A stretch of DNA of 64,000 bases from Bryum argenteum (taxonomy: Eukaryota > Streptophyta > Bryopsida > Bryales > Bryaceae), in assembly GCA_037043015.1 (NCBI GenBank), contig CM073327.1, positions 6,306,727 through 6,370,726 of the forward strand, in the 5' to 3' direction. Under the pieces are notes generated by a model. The model saw only the letters and a list, made by a program, of their open reading frames with translations. It did no database searches and had not been told where the DNA came from. The stretch's first letter is position 1, and each line of letters begins with the position of its first letter. The position numbers and the translations under genes were made by a program. Positions 45,399 to 59,500 of this stretch are shown one piece after another.

Positions 45399-48300
45399 AT
45401 GGCGGACGACGCCACCGATGGTGGGGCTCGGAGGCTCCAGATAGTAGAGGAGGCAGATCAACCTCAAAATGTTGCTGATGAAGCTACCCTCCGTCTCGGC
45501 CGTGCTTCTTATCTTTGTGACTTGCGGCATGATGCTGACCAGATCGCTTCTGGCGCCGCGCCCGTTGTCGAACCCGGGGTTGTCTCGCGATGGCGCATGA
45601 AAGACCGAGTATGTTCTCTTTTCACATGCAAATTGTTCTCCGCATTGAGGTTGTGTCTCTTTTTGGTTGACGCATCAGCAAGGATCCTTGTTTCAACCTA
45701 GCAACGGATAGCTCTTAGCAAGGCCATTTCGCTGGTTCAGTCACGAATTTGAAGCATAGTTTGCTTCTAGGATGCTTCATTGTCGTTGTAATGGTTTAGT
45801 CTCGTTGTTTAGTAATTTGAGCAATGAAGCCCTCGGCAGACTGAAGATGTCATACCTTGGTTAGTCATCCCGTGTCTAACTAATTGGCATTGAATTTGAT
45901 CGCAGACTGTATTGGTGAACCTTGAACTCAGGCTCATAAATCAGATATTTATGCTTCTCCACACAAGATAATCATAATTTCTTACCACCCTGTTTTTATA
46001 AAATTCTGAACCGAAGTAGTTGGAAACTAGAAGCAGTTCGTTAGCTTGAGTATAGGTCGATCTTGCTGACTACTTGTGTGAAAGATCAGGAGGCCTGTTG
46101 TAAGCGTTCCACGATTAGCAATTTTCAGCGTAGTGTTAATGGTAGAGCGTGGTTGTTATGAATTGGGCAGTGCTTTTTAGTCTGGTATTGTTCCAGGCTT
46201 CTGAGGAAATTTTTTATGATAGTAACTTGCTTCTGGTTTTTATGCTGGCGGCAGATGAAAACAGGATATGTGGCGCTGGCTTTGTGCTTGAATATTGGTG
46301 TGGATCCTCCAGATGTAATTAAAATTTCTCCATGTGCTCGCATGGAATGCTGGATAGGTAATACTTTATCACAGTCACATCCAGCTTCTCAGGTACTATA
46401 CTTTGGGGATGGACGCACTAAGAGGTTTAAGTGGTTTTTCAGATCCTCTCTCTACAACATCTTCGAAAGCACTAGATGCGATTGGGAAGAATCTGCAAGC
46501 ACAGTACGAGCGGTGGCAACCTAGGGTGAGAATTGAGTGTTCCGGCTCTAGCTGAAGTCAGTATATGTTAGATATGATCAGATTTTGACATTCGATGTCC
46601 AATTCTCGATCAAAATCTTAGCGACTCTGATTCCGGTTGATCCAGGTTTCCTTCTCTTTAGGATTTCATTTTCGTGGTATTTTGATACAGGCGAAGTATA
46701 AAGTCTGTCTGGACCCAACTGTAGACGAAGTGAAGAAGTTATGTTTGCACTGTCGGAAAGGTGCCAAAAACGAAAGAGTGCTGTTCCACTACAATGGGCA
46801 CGGTGTGCCAAGACCAACAATTAACGGCGAAATTTGGCTATTTAACAAGGTTCGATTGCTCAATTCTCCGACCGTGACTATTGTAGTTTCAGTTTCAGTA
46901 CAAGTTATCAACGTCGAATATTGTCCTGCTGAACTTAAGTATGTTATTTTCTGTGCAGCACTTCACCCAATACATACCTCTTTCTGTCTACGAATTGGAG
47001 TCCTGCCTTGGAAATCCATCCATCTATGTGTTCGATTGCTCTGCAGCCGGCATGATAGTAAACGCATTCTGTGAGGTACGTGCATGCTTTAGACCCGAGT
47101 AGAAGTTTGCAGAATCACGTAAACTGCCAGGTTCCGCGCAATTTTGATTTACTGAGTGATCCCCTAGAAAGTGCTTATCAATTTTGTGTCTCTAATATGC
47201 AGCGACCAGATTGGGGTTCTAGTGGTGCTCCTTCAGTGCCTTCTACACCCCTTGCTATGAGGGACTGTATCTTGCTGGCTGCGTGTGGGGCTTACGAAAC
47301 ACTTCCTCAAAACTCAGATCTACCAGCTGATGTCTTTACTGCGTGTTTGACGACCCCCATCAAAATTGCTTTGAGATGGTAATTTCATGTCTCTTTGAAA
47401 TTAAGAGAACCTTGCTATTTTAGGATATGTGTTCCTGCGGGAACAACATCTATACTCGCTTAGCTTTCATGATTTGCAATTGACTTGCAAAACCGTAAAT
47501 TACGAGCTCAGTGGATTAGCTACTCCTACAGATTGGGGACGATTTGTGGTCTCGTTTCCGTGTGCTGCTGAAGAGCACAACAAGGCAGTGTTACAAATCC
47601 CAGGATTACTTTTTTCAGGTTTTGCCCACGGTCGCTACTCAAGCTGGACCCTGAACTTGTTGATCGGATTCCTGGGCGTCAGAATGATAGAAAGACACCT
47701 TTGGGCGAGCTCAATTGGATATTCACAGCTATTACAGATACTATAGCCTGGAATGTGCTCCCTCGAGGTGAGACGTTCATAATCCTGTACTTTTAAGTTA
47801 GTGTCATTCCCATGATTTGTCGTAACAACCTTAGCGGGTCAATAAGGAACGACATTCACTTTGATATATACGTAATGGCTCTATGTTAATAGTTAGACTT
47901 AGGTGACACTATTATATGATATGTGATGTATTACTGTTCAGCATTTACATGCAGCAAGTCATCAATCAGCTGGCGCAAGCCAAATCGTCAATTGCCTTAT
48001 CTTGTGTATTGGGATGATTAGACCTCTTCCAGCGGCTGTTCCGGCAGGATCTTCTCGTGGCAAGTTTGTTCCGGAATTTCCTGCTCGCGGAGCGTGTAAT
48101 GAGGGATGCCAACTGTTGTCCACAGTCATTTCCTCGCTTGCCACCAACACATCAGCACTCTATGTGGTATGCATTGAGCTTACTTATTCAGATTTTAGTA
48201 CAGTACGGTTATGTGTATCATCTTTATTGTTATTTGTAATATCCTCGTCAGTCTCAATTCGGGGTGCTTTTCGTGTGCAAAGGACTAAGGTCTTGGGCTC

Positions 48301-51300
48301 TGAGTGTTACGATTCTCTTCTGAGTTAGAATGTACCTATTCAACAAGGAACATTTCAAGAAAATATCACGTACAAGCATTACTAAATGGTTTCCAAGAAT
48401 CTCTTCTCATGGGACGTCATTTGTAGGCATGCCTGGGATATGGCGGCAGAAATTTGTCTCTCTCAGCTACCAACATTGTTACGTGACTCAAACGCAGAAT
48501 TTCAGGTAATTGTGATTTTCTGTTTGAAGGCTAGGGAGGAATTCTCTTTGAGTCGCTTTTTAGTTGCACACGATCTGTTATTATCATAACGGGTGTGTTG
48601 GTCATGTAGTCAGCAGAAATGACTGATCTAGATGTAAAGTCTTCGGATGGTCTCCACGGAAAACTTTCGTACAGTGGAAAATGAAATTCTCAAATTAGAT
48701 CCAATTCTTTGATCTAAAAATGCTGCCTCTGAACTTAAGCCTTGAGTTTAGAGAACATCATATTACTCACCATCACATGGTATACTTAATGTAGTAACAT
48801 CACCTTGCTTGATAGAGGGCCACTAATTCTTGATTCTAATTCTCGCGGTGCACAAATCTATAGATACCTTGAGTGTTGACTCTTTTTGATGCATCTGCAG
48901 CCGAGTCTGTTCTTCACAGAACAGCTAACGGCGTTCGAAGTGTGGTTAGAGCATGGTTCCGAAACAAAGAAACCACCGGAACAGCTTCCCATAGTCCTGC
49001 AGGTGATTTGAATTTTTCTGACTTTCTTATGCATCATCGCTTTGCGTTGCTCTTGGTTTTTATGACCTCACTTGTGGGTAAGAATTGGGTATCCCTTTTG
49101 TTCAAGGTCATTGAGTACATGGGCAGATATGATGATATTTACCTTGCTCGATGTTTTGTTGAATAAGCAGGTCCTTTTGAGCCAGTCACACAGGTTTCGG
49201 GCACTCGTGCTGTTGGGTCGATTTCTGGACATGGGGGCCTGGGCTGTGGATCTGGTAAATCCTCTCACTCTTCATTTGAGGTTAGACCATTTAACATTCT
49301 GTCAAAAGGTCATCAGTCTCAGATTAGGTTTTTTATTCAGAAACTGTAGCTATGAATGATTCTGTTTCACACACTCAAGGTGCACGTTATGTGCCAAGGT
49401 TCTTAGTGTAGTATCATTATTTTGATGGCAATTGGGATTTTTCTTTGGCCAGGCACTATCAGTGGGAATATTCCCGTATGTTTTGAAGCTACTGCAAACC
49501 ACGGCTACGGATTTGCGCCAGATACTTGTATTCATCTGGACAAAAATTCTAGCGCTGGATAAGGTAATACTCTTTTTTACCGTGTGAGGAGCTTATGTGC
49601 ATCTTCTTTTTCTATGAGAACTTGCATGTAAGTGCTTCAGCACGACAAATTCTTGGTCTAGGTCATTCAGCGATCTGTCTTCGTATATTCACTTATTCCT
49701 AAAACTGTTGTATGCCTGATCGTCTTGTTATTCATTTTGATAACTTTGTTGAGTGTGCAATCTCTTTGGCTAGTTACAACCATCTGTTGCTTATGTTCCC
49801 GACTGATTATTGTATTGATTCGTTGCAGTCATGCCAAGTTGATCTAGTCAAAGACGGTGGCCATGCGTATTTTATTCAGTTCTTGACGAGTCCTGACATT
49901 CATCCTGAGCAGCGCGCTATGGCCGCGTTCGTCCTTGCCGTCATAGTGGACGGACATCCTCGAGGCCAAGAAGCATGTATCTATGCGAAGCCTGGATTGG
50001 TCGGCATATGTCTCTCACTTATACAAGAATCCCTGAATGTTCCTGAGGGACAGCCAGAGCCCCTCCTCTTGCAGTGGCTATGTCTGTGCTTAGGAAAGCT
50101 TTGGGACGGAGCCTCAGATGGAGTTGCTCTAGCCCTACAGGATAATGCACCAGCAATTCTTGGAGCAGTTCTGTCTCAGCCACAACCTGAGGTGAGCACA
50201 TGAAGTGTAGTCAACTATTTTAAGCATGGAGTACTCCTCATGTGAAGAAAGTATAATGTTTTCATTTGGGTATTGGTGAAGTCCTGACAATATTGTTCAA
50301 TTGCGGCTTTCTATGACAGTGTTAAGCATTCGGTGATCCTGGATAAAAATGCACCTGTATATCATACTGACGTGTTTTTATAACATTTCATGGCAGGTTC
50401 GTGCTGCTGCCACCTATGCATTAGGCACTCTTGTCACTGTAGGATCACCTCCCAATAATGTAGGATCCGATGATGATATTGACGAAGCCACTGAAGTTGC
50501 AGAGCAAACGATTGCTCGCTGTTTGCTGAAAGTTCTTTCCGATGGGAGTCCGCTTGTAAGAGCAGAACTTGCTATAGGTGCGAATTTATCTTTTAATTTT
50601 ATAATCGATGATCGCGACAAGCATGTTTTACTTCAAGAGCTGAGCTAAATTATAGCGCAATGAATCACTCTATATGGTCAACGTGCGATTCCGTTTATTG
50701 AATTTGAGCATCCATTATATGACTAATGCTTTCTGTCTACGTGCAGCTTTGGCTCGGCTAACTACCTCTCACAACGGGATGTTCCGTTTAGCTGCCGCCG
50801 CATATTTAAAACCGCCATCACATGCAACAGTTGTGCCAGCTTCTGGAGCAGGACAAAGGAGCCCAGGAGGCTATACTTCCTCGACAGTGGTTTTGGTTGG
50901 CTCACAACCAGATGGTGATCGGATATCGGATGCAGGGACTCCCAATCAACCCGGATTCCGAGGTGTTACCAGTAGTAGTTCTTTGGAAGGATTGGCAGGT
51001 AGCGCTCTCTTTGTTTTTGTCTACATGTGGTGACTTTTATCTAAGCCTGCGAATATATCATCTTACACCAGCTTGGGGTTTAAATTCCTTGCCCTCTGAT
51101 TTGTTTGATTTTCTGCAGGTACTTCTCCTCTATCAGGAAGTCAAAGTCTGGGTGACATTGCGGGTGGACTTGCGAACGTTGGTAGTCGATCTTGGAAACG
51201 ATCAGAAGATGGAAATGTTTATGTACAGTGCGTCACAGCTGTGTACACCTTGGCGAGGGATCCATTCCCCCGGGTGGCATGTTTAGGTCGCCAAGTGTTG

Positions 51301-54300
51301 CGAATCATGGGGGTCGAGTCCGCTCAACTTTTGACGCCTGCCAAAAACAAGGCCGGTAGTCATCAACGTAATTCTTCTGTGCCTGCCCTGCCTCCTAGTC
51401 CCTCCATAGCTGGTGTTCTTCATCGGTCAACTTCTTGGGTGGCGTCCACCTCAGGTGCGTACATCCATTACATGCTAATTTAACCGAATTCGTATAGTTG
51501 TCCTCATATAATCTGTTACAACTCGACAGAGTATAGTACGTGATTCTCAATATCTGTCAAGCTTACACTCATTAGAGCAAATGTAGCATTGGTAACGAAG
51601 CTTAACTTATCCTTTGTGCCAGTTCGCACTTGTTTCTCAAGGGGGCTGGATTCGTTTCAGTTGTCCAAATCAGTCAATCAATCTATAGTTATTGTATTCA
51701 ATGGGTTTGCATGTCACAGGGAACCTTGCAAGCACCTGGCGTACTCCACCTCCGAGCCCTCCTACCCGACAGGCATTCCCGGGCGGCACTCCTGGTGGTT
51801 TGAGACGGGCGGCGTCTCTGGACATATCAACAGCGTTCAGCACGCCATTGAGAATGACTGGAGACATCGGTGTCCGGGCAGTGAGTCCTGGCACGGGAAA
51901 TGCTACTCCTGGTCTCTCTGATGCCCTGGGGATGTCAGCCATGAATCTCGACTCACCTGCTTCTGCCCCTCTGTTGCCGGAGTCAACTTTTTACAGATGG
52001 AGTTGCGGTCACTTCTCACGACCTCTTCTGGAACCTGTTCACGACGATGAGGAAGAGAATTTAGCTCGTCGCGAGAGAAGAGAAAGAGAGGCGCTCAGCG
52101 GCATCGCTATGTGCCAGCGACTAAGTGAGTATTTACGTCTGCAATGGTTCAATCGTTGTTTTTGCGTTCATTATTTTTTGTATAATGAGTGCTTCCTCCC
52201 GTAACTTCTCTAGGGGTTCCCTATGGTAGATGTAGCCGATGACTATATAAGAGCAGAGCATGCTCTCTAGCATGTAGTTTGACTCATGTGGTTTCTCTGT
52301 AAATATTGCAGCTGTAACCAAAGTCAGTGATCAAATTGCAAGCTGGGATACGAATTCTGAGCTGGGAACAAAAGCTGTGCTTTTGCATCCATTCAAGCCA
52401 CTGGTCTGTATCGCTGATGATAAAGAGATCATCAGGTATTATTTCAATTCGCTTCAAAATTTCATTCCGATTATCCTTCCAATGGAATCCACCTCTTGAT
52501 TGATTTGAATGTTGGGCTTTGGACAAGTAACAAGCTACTAACTTGAATACTAACTGCAGGATATGGGACTATGAAGAAGCTGCAGTTGTGAATACATTCG
52601 ATAACCACAACACTCCTGATAAGGGGGTTTCTAAGCTCTGTTTGCTCAACGAATTGGATGATAGTCTCCTCCTTGTTGCTTCAAGTAAGTACTGCATCGA
52701 AATTCAATGTGTTATCTTGTTTTTCCAATCGTTTTACTCAAGTCCTAAGAATTTGAAACCATTTGTAGAGTTGTTCGAAAGCTGTACGGGTTTGATGGAT
52801 TGACTCTGTGTGTTCCTATTTGGGTCAGGTGATGGTAGTGTGCGGGTTTGGAGAGACTACACCCAAACAGACAATCACCGGTTGGCAACTTCATGGCAGT
52901 CCGTTCAAGGCCACAAACCGGGTTCTCGAAGCATTTGTGCCGTTGTAGACTGGCAACAATTGTCGGGTTACTTGGTAAGATAAGCTTTCCTGTCTCCATA
53001 GAAGGTTGATGTCTCGCTCATACTTGAGTACCTCATTGCTTGTTGGGCATACTTGTAACATTGCAGCTGGTACGTGCAGTATGCATCAGGTCAAATCTCT
53101 TGGATTATGATGTGGGATCTTGATCGAGAGCAACTCATTTCAAGCATTTCCTCGCATTCAGATAGCTCTGTGTCTGCCCTGGTATGTCCATTGACACGAC
53201 CTATTGTGGACGTTTAGTATTATTGACAGTATGGCTTCAGAACCTGCTTGTGATACCTCTCAACAGTTCCCAATTTTCTATAATGCTCTTCATTCTCAAC
53301 CTATGGTTAAATGCACACAAAATGCACAATTTTATCATCGATATCATCTCGATATTTTATGTATATATGATACTTATACTCGGTGCTCCTATTATCACTG
53401 TCGAGGCCAAGTCGGTTAATTTGATTGCTTCGCATCAGGCATTGGTGCACTTTTTGATTTTTTTATATTGTCGTGGGTGCTTTGGCACTTGGAATGGTTG
53501 CCGACAGTGGAATAAAATTTTACTTGGATCTTCTTGCAGGCGGCTTGTCAAACGCACAGCGCGCACATGGTGTCTGGATGTGGAGATGGTTCTGTCAAGC
53601 TGTATGATATCAGATCCAGAGATATGTATGTTTCTTTTGACCTGCAGAAACCTGACCTTCTGTATATCTTCTTTGCCGTTGATTAACGATCACTCAGTAT
53701 TATAAACCGCGAGTATAAGCTGCCCACTCTTTGTAACCCGATTCCCTTGATTCTGGTTTTGTGAGAGTTTACCCGAAATCACGATATTCTTTGAGTTTAA
53801 AATCTAACTTAATGATCCGACTTTGTGTGTACGCAGGCTTGTGTGTGCAATGAAGCCTCATACTCAGAAGGTAGTGAACCTCGATTTCCAGCCCGGAACG
53901 GATTTTTTTAAGGTACTTCTTTCTTCCTTCCACTTTCTACTAAATTCCATCCATTCACTCTGCTTGCTTCCTTGCAGCGTAGGTGACAGCTTTTAGAGAA
54001 AACGTCAATCATCGTCAAGGCATGATTGTGCTGCTCACCAATTGCCATTCTCAGATTGTAGTACTTTTTTTGTGCAGATAATTTCTGCTTCGCCAGCTGG
54101 AGATCTCAAGTTCCTGGACATGAGAAAGGGCTCAGCGCCATATCTGGAGGTGGAGGCGTTGAGGGGCAATTTGACAGCCCTTGCAGTGCACAGGCATGCA
54201 CCAGTGATTGCAACAGGCTCAGGGAAGCAGTTGATCAAAACGTACAGTACAAGCGGGGAGTTGCTGAGCAGGGTGCGCTTCCACAACAGCTTTTTGGGAC

Positions 54301-54416
54301 AACGGATCGGCCCTGTCAGTGCACTCGGGTTCCATCCTTACAAGGTCTTGTTGGCTGCTGGAGCTGTTGATTCATTGGTCTCCATATATGCTGGCGAGAG
54401 CGTTCAAGGTGGCTAA
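45399..54416 (+). CDS. RAPTOR1: RAPTOR, regulatory subunit of TOR complex 1
   Basis: 24 exons: 45399-45608, 46255-46357, 46443-46525, 46691-46849, 46959-47075, 47203-47378, 47619-47767, 48022-48166, 48427-48505, 48901-49002, 49171-49254, 49453-49563, 49829-50191, 50397-50577, 50747-50998, 51119-51454, 51720-52124, 52312-52435, 52560-52684, 52829-52974, 53080-53181, 53540-53625, 53837-53912, 54078-54416. They sum to 1350 codons plus TAA with every phase closing, close to plant RAPTOR length. The N-terminal RNC/caspase-like domain (about residues 75-400) has [34 protein letters not shown] and [16 protein letters not shown]-type repeats are at about 430-690, with a variable Ser/Pro-rich linker to about 1015. 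The C-terminal WD40 propeller runs about 1018-1350 and ends [25 protein letters not shown] presents substrates such as S6 kinase to TOR kinase. An in-frame ATG at 45366 would add 11 residues. Confidence 0.95.
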
Positions 54417-55195
54417 AGTCTCACTCCTCACCCCCCAACCCATTTCATTCCTTTTCGAGAATACCCTAAGATCATTTCCTTGGGTGTGTTCTCGCTCTTG
54501 GCATTGGCTCTGGCACCATTTTCTGAAAACGAGCATTCTTCGGTAGTGGGGAACAGCCAGAGTATCAGCTATGTATTCATATACCTACTCATCCATTTAT
54601 TCGTCTGGCCGCTTTAGCAGTGTAATTTGGGATATAAATTCTCTCCCATTTGAAAAGGACTTGCTCCAGGCCTTTTATTAAGCTTCTCCATGCAACAATC
54701 AACACTTGACATTTGTAAATTTCTCAGCAATTTGTAACATTTTGTTCATATTTGCATTCTTTGTCGATTGTATGATTTCCTTGCAGATTTTAGGCAACTC
54801 TCTCCCTTCATGGAATTGAAGTAATTGTCCTCGAGTGCCTTTCTAATTGTGGGTTATATTGCTGAGTTTCATTAATGTTTACACTCTTGCCTTTGTAGTG
54901 GAATGGATGACTTGGTAGTGGAATGGTTGTCATAGTTGAAATAAAGATATGCTATTAAGATTCAAGTGTACAAACTTGTAATAGATGTGTTGTAGATCAT
55001 CTGAACCAAAACTTGACTCATATGACCTCACAGATTGTGAGATCATAACGATTTAGTTAAAAGATTTTGATTTGAATATAGAAGACTTTTGATTTGAATA
55101 TCTTCAGTGATTGTCAGTACTTAGTAAGCTTGGAGCAAATGTGCAAGAGTATCATAACCAAAGTATGTATGTGAGTTAGAGTTTGATACTACTTA
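54417..55195. other. 3' flank of RAPTOR with a dispersed-repeat fragment
   Basis: Contains the probable 3' UTR. At 54966-55056 it holds a second copy of the dispersed sequence of 30651-30740 ('tgtacaaacttgtaatag', 'agatcat(c/g)tg(a/g)accaaaac', 'gagatcataac'). No gene is seen. Confidence 0.5.
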
Positions 55196-55680
55196 GGGCC
55201 GCTTCACACTATGGCCGAAGGTTGAGAGGCCGTCGATTTCAACCAATGAAATTGCACGAAACCATAGTTTCGGCCTCTCGAGCCTTCACATTAGAAGCAA
55301 AAGTCCACCGGCCGTTGCTCTCCAAATGGCTTATGTGGCAACGCTTTTTGACCAATGTGATGGCCTCTCGGCATTTGTTTGGGTCTTGCATTTTGCAAGA
55401 CCCAAACTATGGTCAAGAGGCCGTTACATTTTATTCATAAAAAATTCAAAAACTGACAAGATCTTGGCCGTTAAATCAAAAGGATGCCTTAGACAAGGAA
55501 TAAAGTGATATGGGTTTGGACTTTGGGCTTGGCCTTTGGAGGCTTCACACTATGCCCGACCAAAGGCCCTAATTACACTATTTTATTGGCTATTTTCAGT
55601 AAATTTCTTTGGACTCAACAAAGTTTGGACTCTCAATCCCACGGCCTCTCGACTTGGACGGCCATAGTGTGAAGTGGCCC
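55196..55680. mobile_element. Foldback MITE, 485 bp, TTA target duplication
   Basis: The left end GGGCCGCTTCACACTATGGCCG and the reverse complement of the right end, GGGCCACTTCACACTATGGCCG, differ at one base in 22. TTA flanks both sides (55193-55195, 55681-55683), as for PIF/Harbinger MITEs. The ends repeat internally: 'gaggccgtcg', 'ggcctctcg' and 'ggcttcacactatgcccg' recur in both orientations. The centre is a perfect hairpin (55378-55406). No transposase frame is present. Confidence 0.85.
55378..55406. repeat. Perfect 13-bp hairpin at the centre of the MITE
   Basis: TTTGGGTCTTGCA, loop TTT, then TGCAAGACCCAAA. It sits near the midpoint of the foldback element, so the whole element could form one long imperfect stem. 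Confidence 0.9.
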
Positions 55681-55683
55681 TTA

Positions 55684-56589
55684 CACTAACATGCATGTAG
55701 ATGAAGCCTTCCACTACTTCACAAGATTGTCCATACAAAACAATGTAGCAACAAAAGAACTTCAAATTGATCAACACATGTAATGGTTGAGATTGCACAT
55801 TGTAGGTAGTCAGACTTAATAAACTCAAACATTCAAAAACAACAAGAAATCACCTTTCATAAGAAGGAAGCTCAAACGAGAATCAACGTTGATACCAAGA
55901 GAAGTAACGTTGATACCAAGAGAAGTATAAGACGTGTTTCTAAAATGAGCCTCCACATTGGCCTTATATAGCTAGCTCTACAAGGGACTGTCAATTACCC
56001 ATGGAATAAAGCACTTCATGAGAGGGCCTAAGGAGAGCAATTGTTCTCTTATGTGATTGGTCCGTTCAAGATTTTTTAAGAAGTGAACTAATCACATGCG
56101 AGGCCCCAATAACAACATTACCCACAAGTGATATATCCTAGCACTATGATATGTATTCCACTAACATTACAAGAATTTTTTTTTTTCACTCACAAACAAA
56201 TTTTTATAAATAGGTAACTTACATAAATAAAAACACACATGCTAAAATAGTTGAGTACATGCAAACCATAAAAGGATCCACAGGTTTTCAAGATGAAAAC
56301 CCAAGAGGAGTTCCATTTAAGAAGAAATCTAGGGAACACAAAGCCCACAGTTTTCAAGATAAAAACCGAGGGGAAGGCTCCCTATAGTAACACATCATCA
56401 AGAAATAGTAGCACCTTTGGTTTTCAAGGTTAAAACCAAAAGCAGCATTTTCATAGAGAAAAATCCAATCAGCTGCATATCTATAAAAACTTACAATGAA
56501 CAAAATATGTACAAAGAGCTCGTTTGAAACATAAAAAACTCCATTTTGAAAATACTCCCATGGAGGTATGTAAAGTTTGTATATGAAAT
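55684..56589. other. Intergenic with a short tandem duplication
   Basis: 55885-55905 and 55906-55926 are two exact 21-bp copies of AACGTTGATACCAAGAGAAGT. The remainder is AT-rich. The last part is probably 3' UTR of the following minus-strand gene. Confidence 0.5.
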
Positions 56590-59500
56590 TCATCGAAATG
56601 GGATGATTTCACCTTCGGTCTCAGCCAGCTTGGAATATGCAGCCTGAATTTGCTTTGTCACTGGACCCACTTTGCCATCTCCAATTCGCCGACCATCTAT
56701 CTCCAATACCTGAATAGCATACAAATATACTTAAATCCTTAAATCCTCTCACAGAAATAGCATCTTCACCTTTACGTTGATTCGAACTATGTCCTTTTAG
56801 TGTAATCTATGAATTGCAAACGGAAAAGAGAGGAAAGAACTGCATAAGAGAAGCACTTACAGGTGTGAGTTCTCCCATCGTACCAGTTGTCCACACCTGA
56901 ACAATATTATTATCATGTTAAAATGGTATAAAATGACTCTTAATAGCATATAGCTTTATGTTGGCTTTTTTGTCATCGAGACAAGGTCTTATAACCTACC
57001 CACTTCTCTACACACTTGCATTCTCATTGTCTTTGTTACAGAAAAAAGAAGAAGGAACAAACAACTTTGGGATATTGACTTATTGCTTCAAATGGAACTC
57101 CAAACCAGATGAATGGTTTTTTGAGTATGATTATGAAACCTCTCAATAGGTTGTACTTTTCGATAGTAAAATGTTAGGGTAATTCTAAATTCTATGTAGG
57201 AAGTTGTACCTCATCAGCTGTGTGAAACTCTGTTAGACTCACTCTTCGCTCCTCCATTGGAATCCTCTCCTTCTTGACTAGATCGATCACCTGTATACAA
57301 CATTGCAAGAATAAGGTAAGAGAAAATTGCTAATTCTAGGAACAGGGCTGAAGTAACCTTATATTGTCATCCCCACTTTTTCAACAAAGAACTCAATTCG
57401 ATTATGTAAGGAAGTACAACCTCTCTCTACTAAATTCATCTTTCTGAAGTCGAATCAGGTAATGGAGTTGCAGATATAAAGATTAGGAGATGAAAAACAC
57501 TCACTGTAGCACGGGTGATCCCTGGTAGGCAATAGTCGGCATGAGGAGTCAACACCCGTCCTTTCTTCACCATAAACTGCAACTCAAATATTAAAACTTC
57601 AGCAACAACAGAAACGTATCATGAGACAGCGAATAAAACGTCATTTTATGTACGAGAGTGAACCCCCTTCCAAGAGAAACCCTTCTAAACATCAAACATG
57701 TAAGAAAAATATGCACTTACAACATTGGTAGCATTTGTCTCCGACACAAATCCATCACAATCGAGCATGAGAGCGTCTCCTGCACCGGCCAAATTGCCTT
57801 CCACCTGCATCACATCGAGGTTCAATATCCAAACGAGGTATGAAAGCAGTAGATAAAAAAGAGAGAGTGGAGAGTGACCTTGGCTAGTATGTTGTTGATG
57901 AGATTATTGTGATGAATCTTCGAATCCAAGCTCTGCAAGCACAAAACGTGTCTTAATACTCTCAATTAAGAAGAATATTATCCTTTTGAGTAAGTGATAA
58001 CCCCTCTTACATTGGGAGAGTTACGTCGAGTTGATGCAGTGATGAGACGAATACCGTCTGCATTGTTGTACACGGGTGGCTTCCATTCTGCTAGAACTGT
58101 CATGCCATTACAAAAATAATATATAAATACACTTTAAAACCCACTTTAAAACATATGATAACTCAAACGTTTGAAGGTGTGTAATAAGGCATGCACTTGG
58201 AATCTGTGAATGGATACTCTTATATCATAGTTTTGTAGTATTTCTTATTAGTTAGAATGAATTTTAGAAGTGCCATGTGCAACAAAACCTAATAATCAAC
58301 TCCATGTGTACATTCTTTTCTCATAGAGCTAGAAAGTGGGCAAGAATCTAGAGTGAATGGTTCCAGGAGCATGCACTGGTTGGGATTTTCCAAGCATCTC
58401 ATATTGAAGAGGTTGGAAGGTTCAGTTGTACATGTATGTGATGCAATTGATAAGAGAGAGGAATAAACCAACCGATTAAATTGCAGCCGTAGACATTGAA
58501 AACCGGACTCATCCCTGAAGTTGTCTGCACAACCAATAGCAACAATGTCAGTGAAGAATTCGCTCCAGACCCATGGATGGTGTTACAACAAGTGAATTAA
58601 GCGCACCTTTTCTCCTCGTGTAAGCGTTAGTCGAACATGAGCATTGTCTTGCATGTCGTTCGCTATGAGGGTGGCAAACACTGCATTCTTCACCTACTCG
58701 TCCAACAAGGGAAACAAAAGAACATGATTTATAAACTCAGTATCGCAATGTTGAATGCAAGGACAGCTTAGTTTATACACAGAATGGTTAATTAAGAAGC
58801 TTCCTGCTTAAATTCACAAAACAATACAAGATGATTAATATACTCAGTATTGTTTTATATTCGTGGAGATAGGTTAATATGCTATTGAACTGGTGCTTAC
58901 CTCGCTGCGGCTGGGAATGTTGGCGAACGCCATAGCTTTGGCCGAATCCATAAGCCTGCACTATATCATATTAGCATTTTCCCGAAGCAAATTGCAAGAA
59001 ATCGGTGAATGACTCCGAGAATGTACCTGTCGAGGTGCTCTTCCAGCTTGAACACTTTTCCCTTGTAGATTCGAAGCCCCTCCCACACTCCATCTCCCCC
59101 TTGCACTATCGAGTCAAGCACAGAAACCTGGAAAAAAAGATCTTAGTTTGAGCTACTCTTAACTACCAATATATTCTCTACCCAAAAAAGATTCGATGTA
59201 ACCCTCAGTGATTGGATAATCAAAATAATCTATTCGAGCTTCACTGGAGATGGTAACCATTAATAGGAAACTTCATTGATTATGATTGCTTGTGAGTATC
59301 ACAGTCACTGACCTTGGCAGAGTAACGAGGCCGGAGTTGGCCATTCACCCAAACGAGAAGCTCTTTATTATCAGAGCAAGGTAGTGGAGGGGGTGCAGCA
59401 GGAGCAGGAATGGGAAGCAACGCCTCTCGCTTCAGAAATTCGTAGAAGGGTTGATTCTGCTCCAGTAACTTGTACAGCCTCTTGGGAAAGGGCTGCGCAT

